Assembly (NCBI RefSeq): GCF_017491605.1 | Contig: NZ_JAFGYY010000003.1 | Span: 246,893-310,892, forward strand | DNA length: 64,000 nt | DNA from: Pseudomonas sp. 30_B | GTDB taxonomy: Bacteria > Pseudomonadota > Gammaproteobacteria > Pseudomonadales > Pseudomonadaceae | Reading direction: 5' to 3' | Shown: positions 34,000 through 42,047 of the stretch, one piece after another | How the letters are laid out: the number at the start of each line of letters is the position of its first letter | Numbering within the stretch: the stretch's first letter is position 1 | The notes under the pieces: model-generated | Told to the model about the DNA's origin: nothing | The model's database searches: none | Seen by the model: only the letters and a program-made list of their open reading frames with translations | Position numbers and translations under genes: made by a program

Positions 34000-34241
34000 T
34001 CAATCTCTCCATCACCCGCCATACCCGGCAATGGATAGTGCTCAGCATCGTAGGCCGCAATCCTATCGCCGATCTGCGAGGCCAGAGAACTGAGCGGATG
34101 GTTCTCTTCGTCGCCGATTTCATCGAGCAGTTCGTCCAGCGCTTCGACCAGGGTGTCGTAGTCCGTCTCGGTCTTTGGCGGGGTGAGTAGCGGGGCGACG
34201 AAGTGCCAGTGCTCTGCGGCCTGTTTCAGTAGTGCACTCAT
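33996..34241 (-). CDS. Truncated HigA-type antitoxin (COG5499 N-terminal domain only)
   Basis: 81 residues from the Met at 34241: MSALLKQAAEHWHFVAPLL, TDYDTLVEALDELLDEIGDE, then NHPLSSLASQIGDRIAAYDA and EHYPLPGMAGDGEIE. Full HigA proteins of this family have this ~80-residue N-terminal domain plus a C-terminal HTH domain of ~50 residues, which is absent here. It is translationally coupled (ATGA) to the truncated antidote gene. Together they look like two antitoxin genes both stripped of their DNA-binding halves. Start at 34301 was rejected as upstream of the conserved region. Confidence 0.65.
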   Translation of the reverse strand: MSALLKQAAEHWHFVAPLLTPPKTETDYDTLVEALDELLDEIGDEENHPLSSLASQIGDRIAAYDAEHYPLPGMAGDGEIE

Positions 34242-34290
34242 GCGTACCTCACTTCCATTGATTGAGGTCGTACCCTTGGGACGACTTGCG

Positions 34291-34530
34291 CTATTTATCA
34301 CCTTGATTGGGAGTCAGTTGCTCAATTTCGGTGGTTTGAGTGCCAGTCACCAGCCAGAGAGCATACTGGGGATAAAGCTTCACCAGCACATCGACCTCTT
34401 CGGTGCTGGCCCGGATTGCCCCTTTGCTGATGCTTCTCCAGCGGTCGTAGTCGCCGCCATGCAGACTGGTTTTCTTGGGCCCTAGAAGCTTGATCAATAG
34501 CCGAACTCTATCTGCGGTCGTTTCCGTCAT
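34291..34530 (-). CDS. Small XRE-like DNA-binding regulator
   Basis: 79 residues: TTADRVRLLIKLLGPKKTSLHGG, RWRSISKGAIRASTEEVDVL and KLYPQYALWLVTGTQTTE. The YPQYALWLVTG segment is typical of phage-derived XRE-family proteins. The recognition helix is probably in DYDRWRSISKGA. Perfect palindromes lie just upstream, so it is probably an autorepressor. No good ribosome site is seen. It heads the small operon with the two antitoxin remnants and is divergent from the BRO-N gene. Confidence 0.65.
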   Translation of the reverse strand: MTETTADRVRLLIKLLGPKKTSLHGGDYDRWRSISKGAIRASTEEVDVLVKLYPQYALWLVTGTQTTEIEQLTPNQGDK

Positions 34531-34542
34531 AGGAAAGTATTT

Positions 34543-34604
34543 TTGAGCAATAGTTGCTCAATCCTTGTGGGTTAGGCAATATTGCAACTGAGCAAATATT
34601 GCTC
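34543..34604. promoter_or_regulatory. Cluster of palindromic operators for the XRE-like regulator
   Basis: TTGAGCAA-TAG-TTGCTCAA (34543-34561) and GAGCAA-ATA-TTGCTC (34590-34604) are perfect inverted repeats of the same half-site. A central GCAATATTGC (34576-34585) is a related palindrome. All lie in the divergent region between the regulator and the BRO-N gene. Confidence 0.65.
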
Positions 34605-34758
34605 TGTCGCTTTTGGGTGACCTCAAATACTGACCCAACCACTGCTGAACGGGAAGCCATGCCCCCGCGCCTTGGCTCGCCCGTTTGAGATTGCCTCAAC
34701 CCTAGAGTTTGGCGATTCGAAGAAATGGACCTCTCTTCCCAGCCCGCGGAGGCTTGCC

Positions 34759-35262
34759 ATGGATGATCTCTACACCGCCACCACCTTTATGCGTCACAAC
34801 CGTCCCCTGCGAGGAGTGCTGATCGATGACCAGCCCTGGTTCGTCGCCCACGACCTTGCGTGCCTACTCGGTCTGCGGCATCCGCAGAGCCTCGCGGGGC
34901 GGGTGGCGGGTGATGAGGTGCGGACCATCTGGCTGCTGCACGCCCGGGGCACCGAGGAGAAGGTGGAGGTGCTCAACGAACCGGCGCTGTACAAGGCGCT
35001 GATCCGCTATGGCCACCCGGAGTACCGCACGGTGGCGAGTTGGTTGGCGGATGAGGTGATCCCGTTGCTGCGTGACCAGGGGCGTGCCGACCCACAACGC
35101 CCCCGTCGGGTAGCAATGGGTTGGCGTTCTAAGAAGGTGGCTGTTCTCGACTGGCAGGGGCGACTCTGGGTGCCGTGGGACGAGGTACCGACCTTCAGCC
35201 GGATTACTCCAGGTTTGGGCGGGTTGTTGGGGAGGCTACGAAAGGAAACCGACAGAGATTGA
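34759..35262 (+). CDS. BRO-N domain protein (phage antirepressor-like)
   Basis: 167 residues from the ATG at 34759 (GGAGG site 8 bases before). BRO-N features: FMRHNRPLRGVLIDDQPWFVAHDLACLLGL, NEPALYKALIRYGHPE and ASWLADEVIPLLRDQG. BRO-N proteins bind DNA and often antagonise phage repressors. The C-terminal ~55 residues (VAVLDWQGRLWVPWDEV) are not assigned. Its neighbours (an XRE regulator with operators and broken antitoxins) suggest a phage or mobile remnant inserted between dipZ and nrsF. Confidence 0.8.
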   Translation: MDDLYTATTFMRHNRPLRGVLIDDQPWFVAHDLACLLGLRHPQSLAGRVAGDEVRTIWLLHARGTEEKVEVLNEPALYKALIRYGHPEYRTVASWLADEVIPLLRDQGRADPQRPRRVAMGWRSKKVAVLDWQGRLWVPWDEVPTFSRITPGLGGLLGRLRKETDRD

Positions 35263-35393
35263 TGTGCCGTGATTGCCAACGAGGTCATGGCTCGTCTCAC
35301 GAACAGACTCTTGCGGTCTGACTGAGAAATGCTGATTGGTCTATTTGCAAAAGCTGAAGCCTTGATGCCTCCCATCACATCAGGTAGTGCGCC

Positions 35394-36035
35394 TCACCAC
35401 CGCAACACCCTCGGCCCCAGCACAGCCCCCAGCACCGTCGGTACAAGCATCCCCAGCAGATACCAGACACCCCAGAACGGCACGCCCATTTCCGGGCAGT
35501 GCAGGCAGTAGGCGAGGGTGGCGGTGGCGCCGGCGAGCAGTCCGCCGGCGGCGCCGGCCTGGCGCAGGCGGGTGGGGGCGAGGCCGCGCAGGGCCCAGAA
35601 GATGGCGATGAAAGCCGGCACCGAGAGCAGGGTGATGTTCAGCGCGCAGGTGCGCCAGGTGCGGCCGAGGATCAGCTCGGCACGGGCCTCCTGCGGGGCG
35701 CCGACGAGGGTGACGGCCGCGCCCAGCCAGACCAGCAGCAGCGGAAGGACGAGCATCGTCCAGGCGGCTCCACCGCGTACACCCGGCCGGGCCAGGCGCT
35801 GGGTGAGCCAGAGGGCGAGCAGCGCCAGGCTGCCGGGCAGCGCGACCTTGGCCCAGAACAGCGGGGTGACGGCCACCTCGGCGAGGTCGGCGCGCACGCC
35901 GTACAGCGTCATCGTCAGCAGCAGCGCGCCAAGGCCGCCGCCGAGCAGGGCGACGCCCAGGCGGCGCGCCAGGGCGTGGCGCTCCACGGGGCCTTCGCCG
36001 CTGGCGAGCAGGTCGATCAGTTCATTGGTGTTCAT
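35394..36035 (-). CDS. nrsF: NrsF-family anti-sigma factor (DUF1109)
   Basis: 213 residues with six predicted membrane segments (LGVALLGGGLGALLLTMTLYG; PGSLALLALWL; MLVLPLLLVWLGAAVTLV; ITLLSVPAFIAIFWALRG; AGGLLAGATATLAYCL; VWYLLGMLVPTVLGAVLG). Cysteines in CALNI and YCLHCPE match the conserved positions by which NrsF of Caulobacter is thought to sense metals. It overlaps the sigma gene by 14 bases and should hold that sigma factor inactive at the membrane. Confidence 0.9.
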   Translation of the reverse strand: MNTNELIDLLASGEGPVERHALARRLGVALLGGGLGALLLTMTLYGVRADLAEVAVTPLFWAKVALPGSLALLALWLTQRLARPGVRGGAAWTMLVLPLLLVWLGAAVTLVGAPQEARAELILGRTWRTCALNITLLSVPAFIAIFWALRGLAPTRLRQAGAAGGLLAGATATLAYCLHCPEMGVPFWGVWYLLGMLVPTVLGAVLGPRVLRW

Positions 36036-36582
36036 CGTTACCTTTACCTCGAATCATCCCGGCCAACGCCTTCAGGCCGCGGTGGATGCCGACCTTGACC
36101 GCCGAACTGGAAAGCCCGGTAAGCCGCGCGGTTTCCTCCACCGACAGTCCCTCCAGCTTCACATGGACGATCGGCAGGCGCTGGCGCTCGGGCAGGTGCT
36201 GCAGCAGCCTGCCCAGGTCACGGCTGGCCTGCGCGGGCTCCTCATCACCCTCGGCGAACAGGTCGCCGTCGTCGTCCAGCGGATCGTGCAGCGCATCGCG
36301 GCGGGCGAAGGCACGGAAGTGGTCGGCCAGCTTGTAGCGGGCAATGGCCTGCACCCAGGCGGTCAGCGGCTGGTCGGCGTGGTAGGTGTGACGGGCGTTG
36401 TGCACCGCCAGCAGGACTTCCTGCAGCAGGTCCTCGATCTCGCTGGGGCGCCGTTCCAGGCGGCGCCGCAGGAAGCCGCGCACATGGTTCGCCAATGCCG
36501 CGAGGAATTCGCGATAGGCCGCCGCATCACCCGCCATGCCGCGCAGCAGCAGGGCCTGCAACTGCGCTTCGCGGGCGCTCAA
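36022..36582 (-). CDS. ECF sigma factor, SigF type (partner of NrsF), TTG start
   Basis: 186 residues from TTG at 36582. Region 2 (FLAALANHVRGFLRRRLERRPSEIEDLLQEVLLAVH; YHADQPLTAWVQAIARYKLADHFR) and region 4 (LPERQRLPIVHVKLEGLSVEETARLTGL; SAVKVGIHRGLKAL) are clear. A longer frame begins with ATG at 36609, but a perfect GTAACC-N16-CGAA promoter ends at 36600, so transcripts would start inside that extension. TTG has GAGGA four bases upstream. The pair with nrsF next to a bufferin operon matches the SigF regulon of Caulobacter, which responds to heavy metals. It appears to drive its own gene and the bufferin operon. Confidence 0.88.
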   Translation of the reverse strand: MSAREAQLQALLLRGMAGDAAAYREFLAALANHVRGFLRRRLERRPSEIEDLLQEVLLAVHNARHTYHADQPLTAWVQAIARYKLADHFRAFARRDALHDPLDDDGDLFAEGDEEPAQASRDLGRLLQHLPERQRLPIVHVKLEGLSVEETARLTGLSSSAVKVGIHRGLKALAGMIRGKGNDEHQ

Positions 36583-36599
36583 CGCGTCCTCATGGGTAG

Positions 36600-36625
36600 T
36601 TCGTTGCATTGGCCGCCTGGGTTAC
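36600..36625 (-). promoter_or_regulatory. SigF-type promoter of the sigma gene (autoregulation)
   Basis: On the minus strand GTAACC (36625-36620), 16 bases, CGAA (36603-36600). This is the motif described for SigF of Caulobacter and is identical in both boxes and spacing to the promoter before the bufferin operon. Confidence 0.8.
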
Positions 36626-36757
36626 ATCCGTGAGGGAATTTTCTTTGCAGGTCGACCCGCGGTCAGTCGCGGGGCAATCCATGGGCATGCACAACCACAG
36701 CACTTCATTACGTTAGCGGGGGCGGGGACGAAGTCTCAAAAAAATTTTCAGGCGGCT

Positions 36758-36783
36758 GTAACCGCTTCCGTGCAGCACACGAA
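36758..36783 (+). promoter_or_regulatory. SigF-type promoter of the bufferin operon
   Basis: GTAACC (36758-36763), 16 bases, CGAA (36780-36783), 57 bases before the start codon of the DUF2282 gene. A 5' leader of about 50 bases would result. Confidence 0.82.
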
Positions 36784-36840
36784 TTACTCCACGAGCCCGG
36801 CACATCGCCGAGTCCTTCCAACCCTTGTGGAGACGACATC

Positions 36841-37125
36841 ATGAAAAGCCTCACCCTCGCCACCGCCGCCCTTGCTCTCGCCTCCCTGGCTGGCGTTGCC
36901 CTGGCGGATGACACCAAAGCCCCGGCCGGCGGCGCGGCCATGGAGAAATGCTACGGCGTGGCCATGGCCGGCAAGAACGACTGCAAGGCCGGCGCCGGTA
37001 CCACCTGTGCGGGCAGCGCCAAGAAGGACTACGACGGCATGCACTGGAAGAACGTCCCCGCCGGCACCTGCACCAGCATCAAGACGCCTCACGGCATGGG
37101 CTCGCTGACCCCGATGAAGTCCTGA
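36841..37125 (+). CDS. bufA1: Bufferin-type metallophore precursor (DUF2282, BufA1 family)
   Basis: 94 residues. Signal peptide [20 protein letters not shown] with cleavage after ALA (residue 22). Four cysteines at 37, 48, 56 and 77 in the DUF2282 pattern [35 protein letters not shown] and VPAGTCTSI. Bufferins of this family have Cys residues converted by the MNIO partner into thiooxazole-type groups and protect against copper in the periplasm. GGAGA ribosome site. First gene of bufA1-bufB-bufC-doxX, driven by a SigF-type promoter. Confidence 0.92.
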   Translation: MKSLTLATAALALASLAGVALADDTKAPAGGAAMEKCYGVAMAGKNDCKAGAGTTCAGSAKKDYDGMHWKNVPAGTCTSIKTPHGMGSLTPMKS

Positions 37126-37141
37126 CGGGGAGGCGCCGACC

Positions 37142-37975
37142 ATGTCTGCATACAACCGAATGGGCGCCGGGCTGGGGCTGAAGCCCGAGCATTATGGGGA
37201 GGCCTTGGCGTGCGCCGCCGACGGCCTGTGGTTCGAAGTCCATCCGGAGAACTACATGGTCGGCGGCCCGCGCCGGGCGTGGCTGGAGCGGATGGCCGAG
37301 CGCCACCCGCTCTCGCTGCATGGTGTGTCGCTGTCGCTGGCGGCGGATGCAGCGCCGGATGGGGACCACCTGCAACGCCTGCGTGCCCTGGTGGACCTCG
37401 TCGAGCCGGCGCTGGTCTCCGAACACCTGGCCTGGTCCGCCTGGCGCGGCCAGTATCACCCGGACCTGCTGCCCTTCCCGCGCACGGACGAGGCGCTGGC
37501 GCGCATCGCCGACAACATCCAGTGCACCCAGGAGGCCCTTGGCCGGCGCATCGCCATCGAGAACCCGAGCCACTACCTGCGCCTGGAAGGGCATGACTGG
37601 GACGAGATCGATTTCCTCGTCGAACTGGTGCGGCGCACCGGCTGCGCGCTGCTGCTGGACGTCAACAACGTCCATGTCAGCGCCCACAACCTCGGCTACA
37701 GCGCCGCCGCCTATCTGGAGCGGGTGCCCGCCGAGGCCATCGCCGAGATTCACCTCGCCGGGCACAGCCATGACGAAGGCGGCGAGTTGCTGATCGACTC
37801 CCATGACGCCGCCATCGCCGAACCGGTCTGGGCGCTTTACCAGCGCCTTGTCCAGCGCATCGGGCCACGGCCGACGCTGATCGAGCGGGACGACCATATC
37901 CCGGCGTTCGCCGAACTGCTGGCCGAGCGCGAGATCGCCCAGGCCTCATTGAATCTTGCGGGAGGCCATTCATGA
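37142..37975 (+). CDS. bufB: BufB, MNIO-type (DUF692) bufferin maturase
   Basis: 277 residues of the DUF692 TIM barrel. Ligand motifs: LHGVSLS (His60), SEHLAW (Glu94, His95), IENPSHY (Glu140), LLLDVNN (Asp173), SAHNLGY (His182), HLAGH (His208), DSHD (Asp219, His221) and LIERDD. It starts 16 bases after bufA1 and overlaps bufC by ATGA. Clearly a paralogue of HvfB at 25733 but with a different substrate peptide. Confidence 0.94.
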   Translation: MSAYNRMGAGLGLKPEHYGEALACAADGLWFEVHPENYMVGGPRRAWLERMAERHPLSLHGVSLSLAADAAPDGDHLQRLRALVDLVEPALVSEHLAWSAWRGQYHPDLLPFPRTDEALARIADNIQCTQEALGRRIAIENPSHYLRLEGHDWDEIDFLVELVRRTGCALLLDVNNVHVSAHNLGYSAAAYLERVPAEAIAEIHLAGHSHDEGGELLIDSHDAAIAEPVWALYQRLVQRIGPRPTLIERDDHIPAFAELLAEREIAQASLNLAGGHS

Positions 37976-38727
37976 AACGCTCCCTCGGCCAGTTCCAGGA
38001 CGCCTTCATCGACGCCCTCTACCAGCGCCCGGCCCCTGAGCTGGACGCGCTGACCTCGCAGGCGGCCTTCGCCGTCTACCGCAACACCGTGCTCAAGGGC
38101 TGCGTCGATGCCCTGTGCGACAACTATCCCAGCGTCGAGCGGCTGGTCGGCACGCCGTGGATGCGCGCTGCTGCGGCCGAATTCGCCTGGCGTTCGCCGC
38201 CGACCGATGCGCGGATGGTGCGCTACGGCGCGGCCTTCCCGGCCTTTCTCTCCGACCTGGAAAGTGCCCGCGAGCTGCCGTACCTGGCTGACGTGGCGCG
38301 ACTGGATCGCGACTGGCTGGAAGTCTTCTGCGCCCCTGACGGGCCAAGCCTGGAACTGACTTCGCTGATGGGCATGACCGCCGCCGACCTGGGCAGCTTC
38401 TGCCTGCGCCCGCACAGCGCCGTGCGCTGGCACTGGTTCGACACGCAACCGGTGTACAGCCTCTGGCACTGCAGCCGCGAAGGGCTGGACTGGCCGGAGG
38501 AACTGCCGTGGATCGGCGAGGGCGCGCTGTTGGTCGCCGGCCCCGAGGGTGTCGTCGGGCTCCCACTGGAGAAAGGCGGCTGCGCCTTCCTCGATGCCTG
38601 CGCCGCCGGCTGCAATCTGGATCAGGCTTCGACGCTGGCGCTGGAGGCCCAGCCCGACCTCGACTTCACCGACCTGCTCGGCCGCCTGTTGCGGGCCCGC
38701 GTCTTCCGTCCTCTCTGCCTCGCCTGA
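37972..38727 (+). CDS. bufC: BufC, DUF2063-type maturation partner
   Basis: 251 residues. N-terminal DUF2063 domain: [48 protein letters not shown] and [20 protein letters not shown], then [24 protein letters not shown]. The C-terminal part ([21 protein letters not shown]) is winged-helix-like with three cysteines. It pairs with BufB to bind the bufferin precursor. Confidence 0.9.
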   Translation: MKRSLGQFQDAFIDALYQRPAPELDALTSQAAFAVYRNTVLKGCVDALCDNYPSVERLVGTPWMRAAAAEFAWRSPPTDARMVRYGAAFPAFLSDLESARELPYLADVARLDRDWLEVFCAPDGPSLELTSLMGMTAADLGSFCLRPHSAVRWHWFDTQPVYSLWHCSREGLDWPEELPWIGEGALLVAGPEGVVGLPLEKGGCAFLDACAAGCNLDQASTLALEAQPDLDFTDLLGRLLRARVFRPLCLA

Positions 38728-38738
38728 AGGAGCCCGCC

Positions 38739-39200
38739 ATGGACATCGCCCATTCCTCTCCCTGGTCACCGCGCCGGCTCTGGAACCACCTGGCCGACGG
38801 CCTGCAGCGCTGCCTGGGCGAGTCCTTCCTGTGCCTGGTGGCGCGGCTGGGGATCGCCTCGGTGTTCTTCATGTCCGGGCGGACCAAGGTCGAGGGGCTG
38901 CTGACCATTACCCCCGGCACCTATGACCTGTTCCAGACCGAATACGCGCTGCCGCTGATCTCGCCCTACCTCGCGGCGCACCTGGCAACCTACGCTGAGC
39001 ACCTGTTCCCGGTCCTGCTGGTGCTCGGCCTGTTCACCCGTCTCTCGGCGCTGGCGCTGCTGGGCATGACCACGGTGATCGAGGTCTTCGTCTACCCGGA
39101 CGCCTGGCCCACGCACCTGTCATGGGCCGGCCTGTTGCTGCTGTTGATCGCGCGCGGTGCGGGCGGCTGGTCGCTGGATCGGCTGCTGCGCCTGCGCTGA
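38739..39200 (+). CDS. DoxX-family membrane protein of the bufferin operon
   Basis: 153 residues with four membrane segments: [59 protein letters not shown] and [16 protein letters not shown]. DoxX pattern SGRTKVEGL and [11 protein letters not shown]. It begins 11 bases after bufC with an AAGGAG site. DoxX proteins are regular fourth members of bufferin operons; electron transfer from quinol is a possible role. It is the counterpart of HvfX at 28614. Confidence 0.9.
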   Translation: MDIAHSSPWSPRRLWNHLADGLQRCLGESFLCLVARLGIASVFFMSGRTKVEGLLTITPGTYDLFQTEYALPLISPYLAAHLATYAEHLFPVLLVLGLFTRLSALALLGMTTVIEVFVYPDAWPTHLSWAGLLLLLIARGAGGWSLDRLLRLR

Positions 39201-39207
39201 ATATCGA

Positions 39208-39852
39208 TCAGGCCGTGCGCCGGGCGGGTCTCCGCACGGCGCGCAGCTTGCCGCTGCTGCCACCGCCGCAGAAGAAGCGCTCGCCCCCATCCGATTCCAG
39301 CCCGGAAACACCGATGCCCGCTGGCATCTCCATGCTCTCCAATACCTCGCCGGTGCCGGGGTCGATGCGCCGGATGTCGCTGTGCTCGTTCTCCCAGGTG
39401 CCGTGCCAGAGCTCGCCGTCGACCCAGGACACCCCGGTAACGAAACGGTTGGACTCCAGCGTGCGCAGCACCTTCCCCGTGTCCGGGTCGATCTGGTGGA
39501 TTTTCCGTTCGCGGTACTGCCCGACCCAGAGCGTGCCTTCGGCCCAGGCCAGGCCCGAATCCGCGCCGTTGCCAGGGGCGGGGATGCTGGCCAGCACTTC
39601 GCCGGTCGCCAGGTCGATCTTCTGGATGCGCGCGTCGGCGATCTGGTACAGGTGCCGGCCATCAAAGGCGGTGCCGGCATCGCCAGGGACGTTCAGGGTA
39701 CGCACGGTCTCGCCGCTGTCCGGGTCGAGGGCGAGCAGCCGCTCACCGACGGCGAACCACACGCGCTCGCCATCGAAGGTGACGCCGTGCACCGCGCTGA
39801 CTCCGGGGAAGGGGCCGAATTCGCCGAGGATCTCGGCATTGGAGCGTTTCAT
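39208..39852 (-). CDS. Beta-propeller protein (glutaminyl-cyclase-like / YVTN-type)
   Basis: 214 residues of repeated blades: GVTFDGERVWFAVGERLLALDPDSGE, AFDGRHLYQIADARIQKIDLATGE, AWAEGTLWVGQYRERKIHQIDPDTGK and GVSWVDGELWHGTWENE. No signal peptide, so probably cytosolic. The blades resemble glutamine-cyclotransferase-like propellers, but the protein is short for a full propeller of that family. It lies 36 bases after the TPR/winged-helix regulator gene and is probably cotranscribed. It converges on the doxX gene with 7 bases between. Substrate unknown. Confidence 0.78.
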   Translation of the reverse strand: MKRSNAEILGEFGPFPGVSAVHGVTFDGERVWFAVGERLLALDPDSGETVRTLNVPGDAGTAFDGRHLYQIADARIQKIDLATGEVLASIPAPGNGADSGLAWAEGTLWVGQYRERKIHQIDPDTGKVLRTLESNRFVTGVSWVDGELWHGTWENEHSDIRRIDPGTGEVLESMEMPAGIGVSGLESDGGERFFCGGGSSGKLRAVRRPARRTA

Positions 39853-39888
39853 GGGGCAGTCCTCGTCTGAAGTGATCGAGACTCCAGC

Positions 39889-41109
39889 CTAGTTCCCCGA
39901 CCAGGGCGTGGGGAGTAACAAGGTCGTCGCGAAACCCGGCACGGTGGGGGCGGTCCAGCGCTGCGCGCGGCCCTGGCCGAAGGACTGCACCTTACCGCTT
40001 TCGGCCAGCGTATCGAGGGCGCGCTGCACGGTGCGCTGGCTGGCGCCCAGCGCCAGGGCCAGCGCCGAGCTCGACCAGGCTTCGCCATCGGCCAGGCAGG
40101 CGAGCACTCCCGCGTGGCGTTCCTCCAGCGGCCGGGCCAGCACGCATACCTCCTGCGTGGCCAGTGGCGCCAGGATGAAACCACGGGGCGTGGCCTTGAC
40201 CTCGGCCAGTTCGATCAGTGCCTTGCGCAGCCGGCCGATCTCCACCCGCAGGCGGGCGCGGTGGGTTTCGTCCGGCGAGCAGGTTCGAAAGGCGCGGGCG
40301 ATCAGCGTATTGCGCGGCACATCGGCAGGCCAGTGTTCGGCGAGCGCCTGGGCCAGGCAGAACAGCACCGGCCGGCGCGCCAGTGAGATCGCCACCTCGC
40401 CCCGGCTTACCGTGTAGCGGCAGGCGTCCACCAGCAGCGCATCGGACTCACGCAATCGCTCGACTTCATCGAGTCGAAGCGGTCGTTCTTCGTTGCCGTC
40501 GATGAGCCGGGCGGCGGGGGTGTCGAGCATTTCCGAGGCCCGCTCGACCTCCGACAGCAGCGCGGGGATACCGGCCCGCTGTGCATGGAACAGTGCCTGG
40601 GACAGGGCGTCACGAGCGGCCGTACTCTGCACGCGGCGCAGCGCGATGCCGGCGGTGATCAGCGCGTGGGTGGTGCCCAGGGCCGGGGGCAGGGCAGTGG
40701 GATCGAGCCCGGCCAGTTGCCGCTCGGCATCGTCGACGTGGCCGATCAGCAGCAGGCGGCGGATTTCCAGGTAGCTGGCGTGGGCGGCGTTCACCCGGTC
40801 GCCGTGGGATTCCAACGTCGCCCGGGCGGCGGCCAATGCGCGGGGCTGCCAGCCGAGATCGCGACTGGCGAGCGCCACCTCCGCTTCGGCGACGATGCAG
40901 CGGGCGCGCGACATCGCCTCCCGTGGCCCGAAGGCGCGGGCAGCCCGGCGCAGCAGCTGGCGGGCGCGGTCCAGATCGCCCAGTTGCGCCATGGCGATGC
41001 CACGCAACGCCAGCGCCGGCGGGTCATCGCGCAGGGCGATGCGGTTCAGCGCCGCCAGCGGATCACCCGCAGCCAGCGCCCGCGCGGCAGCCGTTACCAG
41101 AGAGTCCAT
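39889..41109 (-). CDS. Regulator with TPR-like N-terminal part and winged-helix C terminus
   Basis: 406 residues. The first ~200 are helical repeats (ALALRGIAMAQLGDLDRARQLLRRA; AHASYLEIRRLLLIGHVDDAERQLAGLD; ITAGIALRRVQSTAARDALSQALFHAQRAG). Residues ~250-330 resemble a response-regulator-like winged helix (TCSPDETHRARLRVEIGRLRKALIELAEVKATPRGFIL). The C-terminal ~70 hold another HTH (GVLACLADGEAWSSSALALALGASQRTVQRALDTLAESGKVQ). Probably a cytosolic transcription factor for the propeller gene and perhaps the divergent DUF899 gene 123 bases away. Confidence 0.75.
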   Translation of the reverse strand: MDSLVTAAARALAAGDPLAALNRIALRDDPPALALRGIAMAQLGDLDRARQLLRRAARAFGPREAMSRARCIVAEAEVALASRDLGWQPRALAAARATLESHGDRVNAAHASYLEIRRLLLIGHVDDAERQLAGLDPTALPPALGTTHALITAGIALRRVQSTAARDALSQALFHAQRAGIPALLSEVERASEMLDTPAARLIDGNEERPLRLDEVERLRESDALLVDACRYTVSRGEVAISLARRPVLFCLAQALAEHWPADVPRNTLIARAFRTCSPDETHRARLRVEIGRLRKALIELAEVKATPRGFILAPLATQEVCVLARPLEERHAGVLACLADGEAWSSSALALALGASQRTVQRALDTLAESGKVQSFGQGRAQRWTAPTVPGFATTLLLPTPWSGN

Positions 41110-41232
41110 CGCAATCCCGCCACAGGTGCTATTCCCGCCACATTTGTCACTCCCGCCATGCCTGGGCCCGAGCCTAGCCTATCCCTCGCCCACTGACCGA
41201 TTTGTCGCCACCGGCGACCGGAGGATTTCCCC

Positions 41233-41994
41233 ATGGCCACGCATCCCCTCGCCACCCGCGAACAATGGCTGGCGGCACGCCTGGAACTGCTCGACGCGGA
41301 AAAGGCCCTGACCCGCCAGAGCGACGAACTCGCCCGCCGGCGCCAGGCGCTGCCCTGGGTCAAGGTCGACAAGGCCTACCGCTTCGACACGGCGGACGGT
41401 CCCGCCACCCTCGGCGACCTGTTCCAGGGGCGTTCGCAACTGCTGGTCTACCACTTCATGTTCGGCCCCGACTACAGCGCCGGCTGCCCGTCCTGCTCGG
41501 CCATCGCCGACGGCTTCGACGGCATCGTCGTCCACCTGGCCCATCATGACGTCACGCTCTGCGCCGTCTCCCGCGCACCGCTGGAGAAACTGCAGGCTTA
41601 CCAGCGACGCATGGGCTGGCGCTTCCCCTGGGCCTCCTCGAAGGACAGCGACTTCAACTTCGACTTCAACGTCGCCTTCACCCAGGAACAGCAGCGCGCC
41701 GGCACCATCGACTACAACTACGGCCGCCGCGAACCGGCCCTCGATACCTCACGCATTCCCGAAACCATGACCCATTTCGCCGCCCGCTGTGGCACCGACG
41801 CGCCCACTTTCTCCCGCGACCGACCGGGCCTGAGCACCTTCATCCGCGAGGACGGCGTCATCTACCACAACTACTCCACCTATGCGCGCGGGCTGGATGC
41901 CCTGTGGAGCATGTACACCTGGCTCGACCGCGCGCCGCTCGGGCGCAATGAGCAGGGCTTCTGGTGGCGGCGGCATGATGAATATGGGGTGTGA
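41233..41994 (+). CDS. DUF899 (thioredoxin-like fold) protein, copy 2
   Basis: 253 residues, same layout as the protein at 15240: TREQWLAARLELLDAEKALT, KVDKAYRFDTADGPATL, LVYHFMFGPDYSAGCPSCSAIADGFDG (CxxC), MGWRFPWASSKDSDFNFDFN and YHNYSTYARGLDALW. It lacks the cysteine-rich C-terminal tail of copy 1 and carries an insert near IPETMTHFAARCGTDAPTFS. Divergent from the TPR/winged-helix regulator. Confidence 0.88.
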   Translation: MATHPLATREQWLAARLELLDAEKALTRQSDELARRRQALPWVKVDKAYRFDTADGPATLGDLFQGRSQLLVYHFMFGPDYSAGCPSCSAIADGFDGIVVHLAHHDVTLCAVSRAPLEKLQAYQRRMGWRFPWASSKDSDFNFDFNVAFTQEQQRAGTIDYNYGRREPALDTSRIPETMTHFAARCGTDAPTFSRDRPGLSTFIREDGVIYHNYSTYARGLDALWSMYTWLDRAPLGRNEQGFWWRRHDEYGV

Positions 41995-42047
41995 TCGGAG
42001 GAGGGTGGCTCTTCGGCAAAGGGACAACTGCTGCTGGCCCTCTCCAG

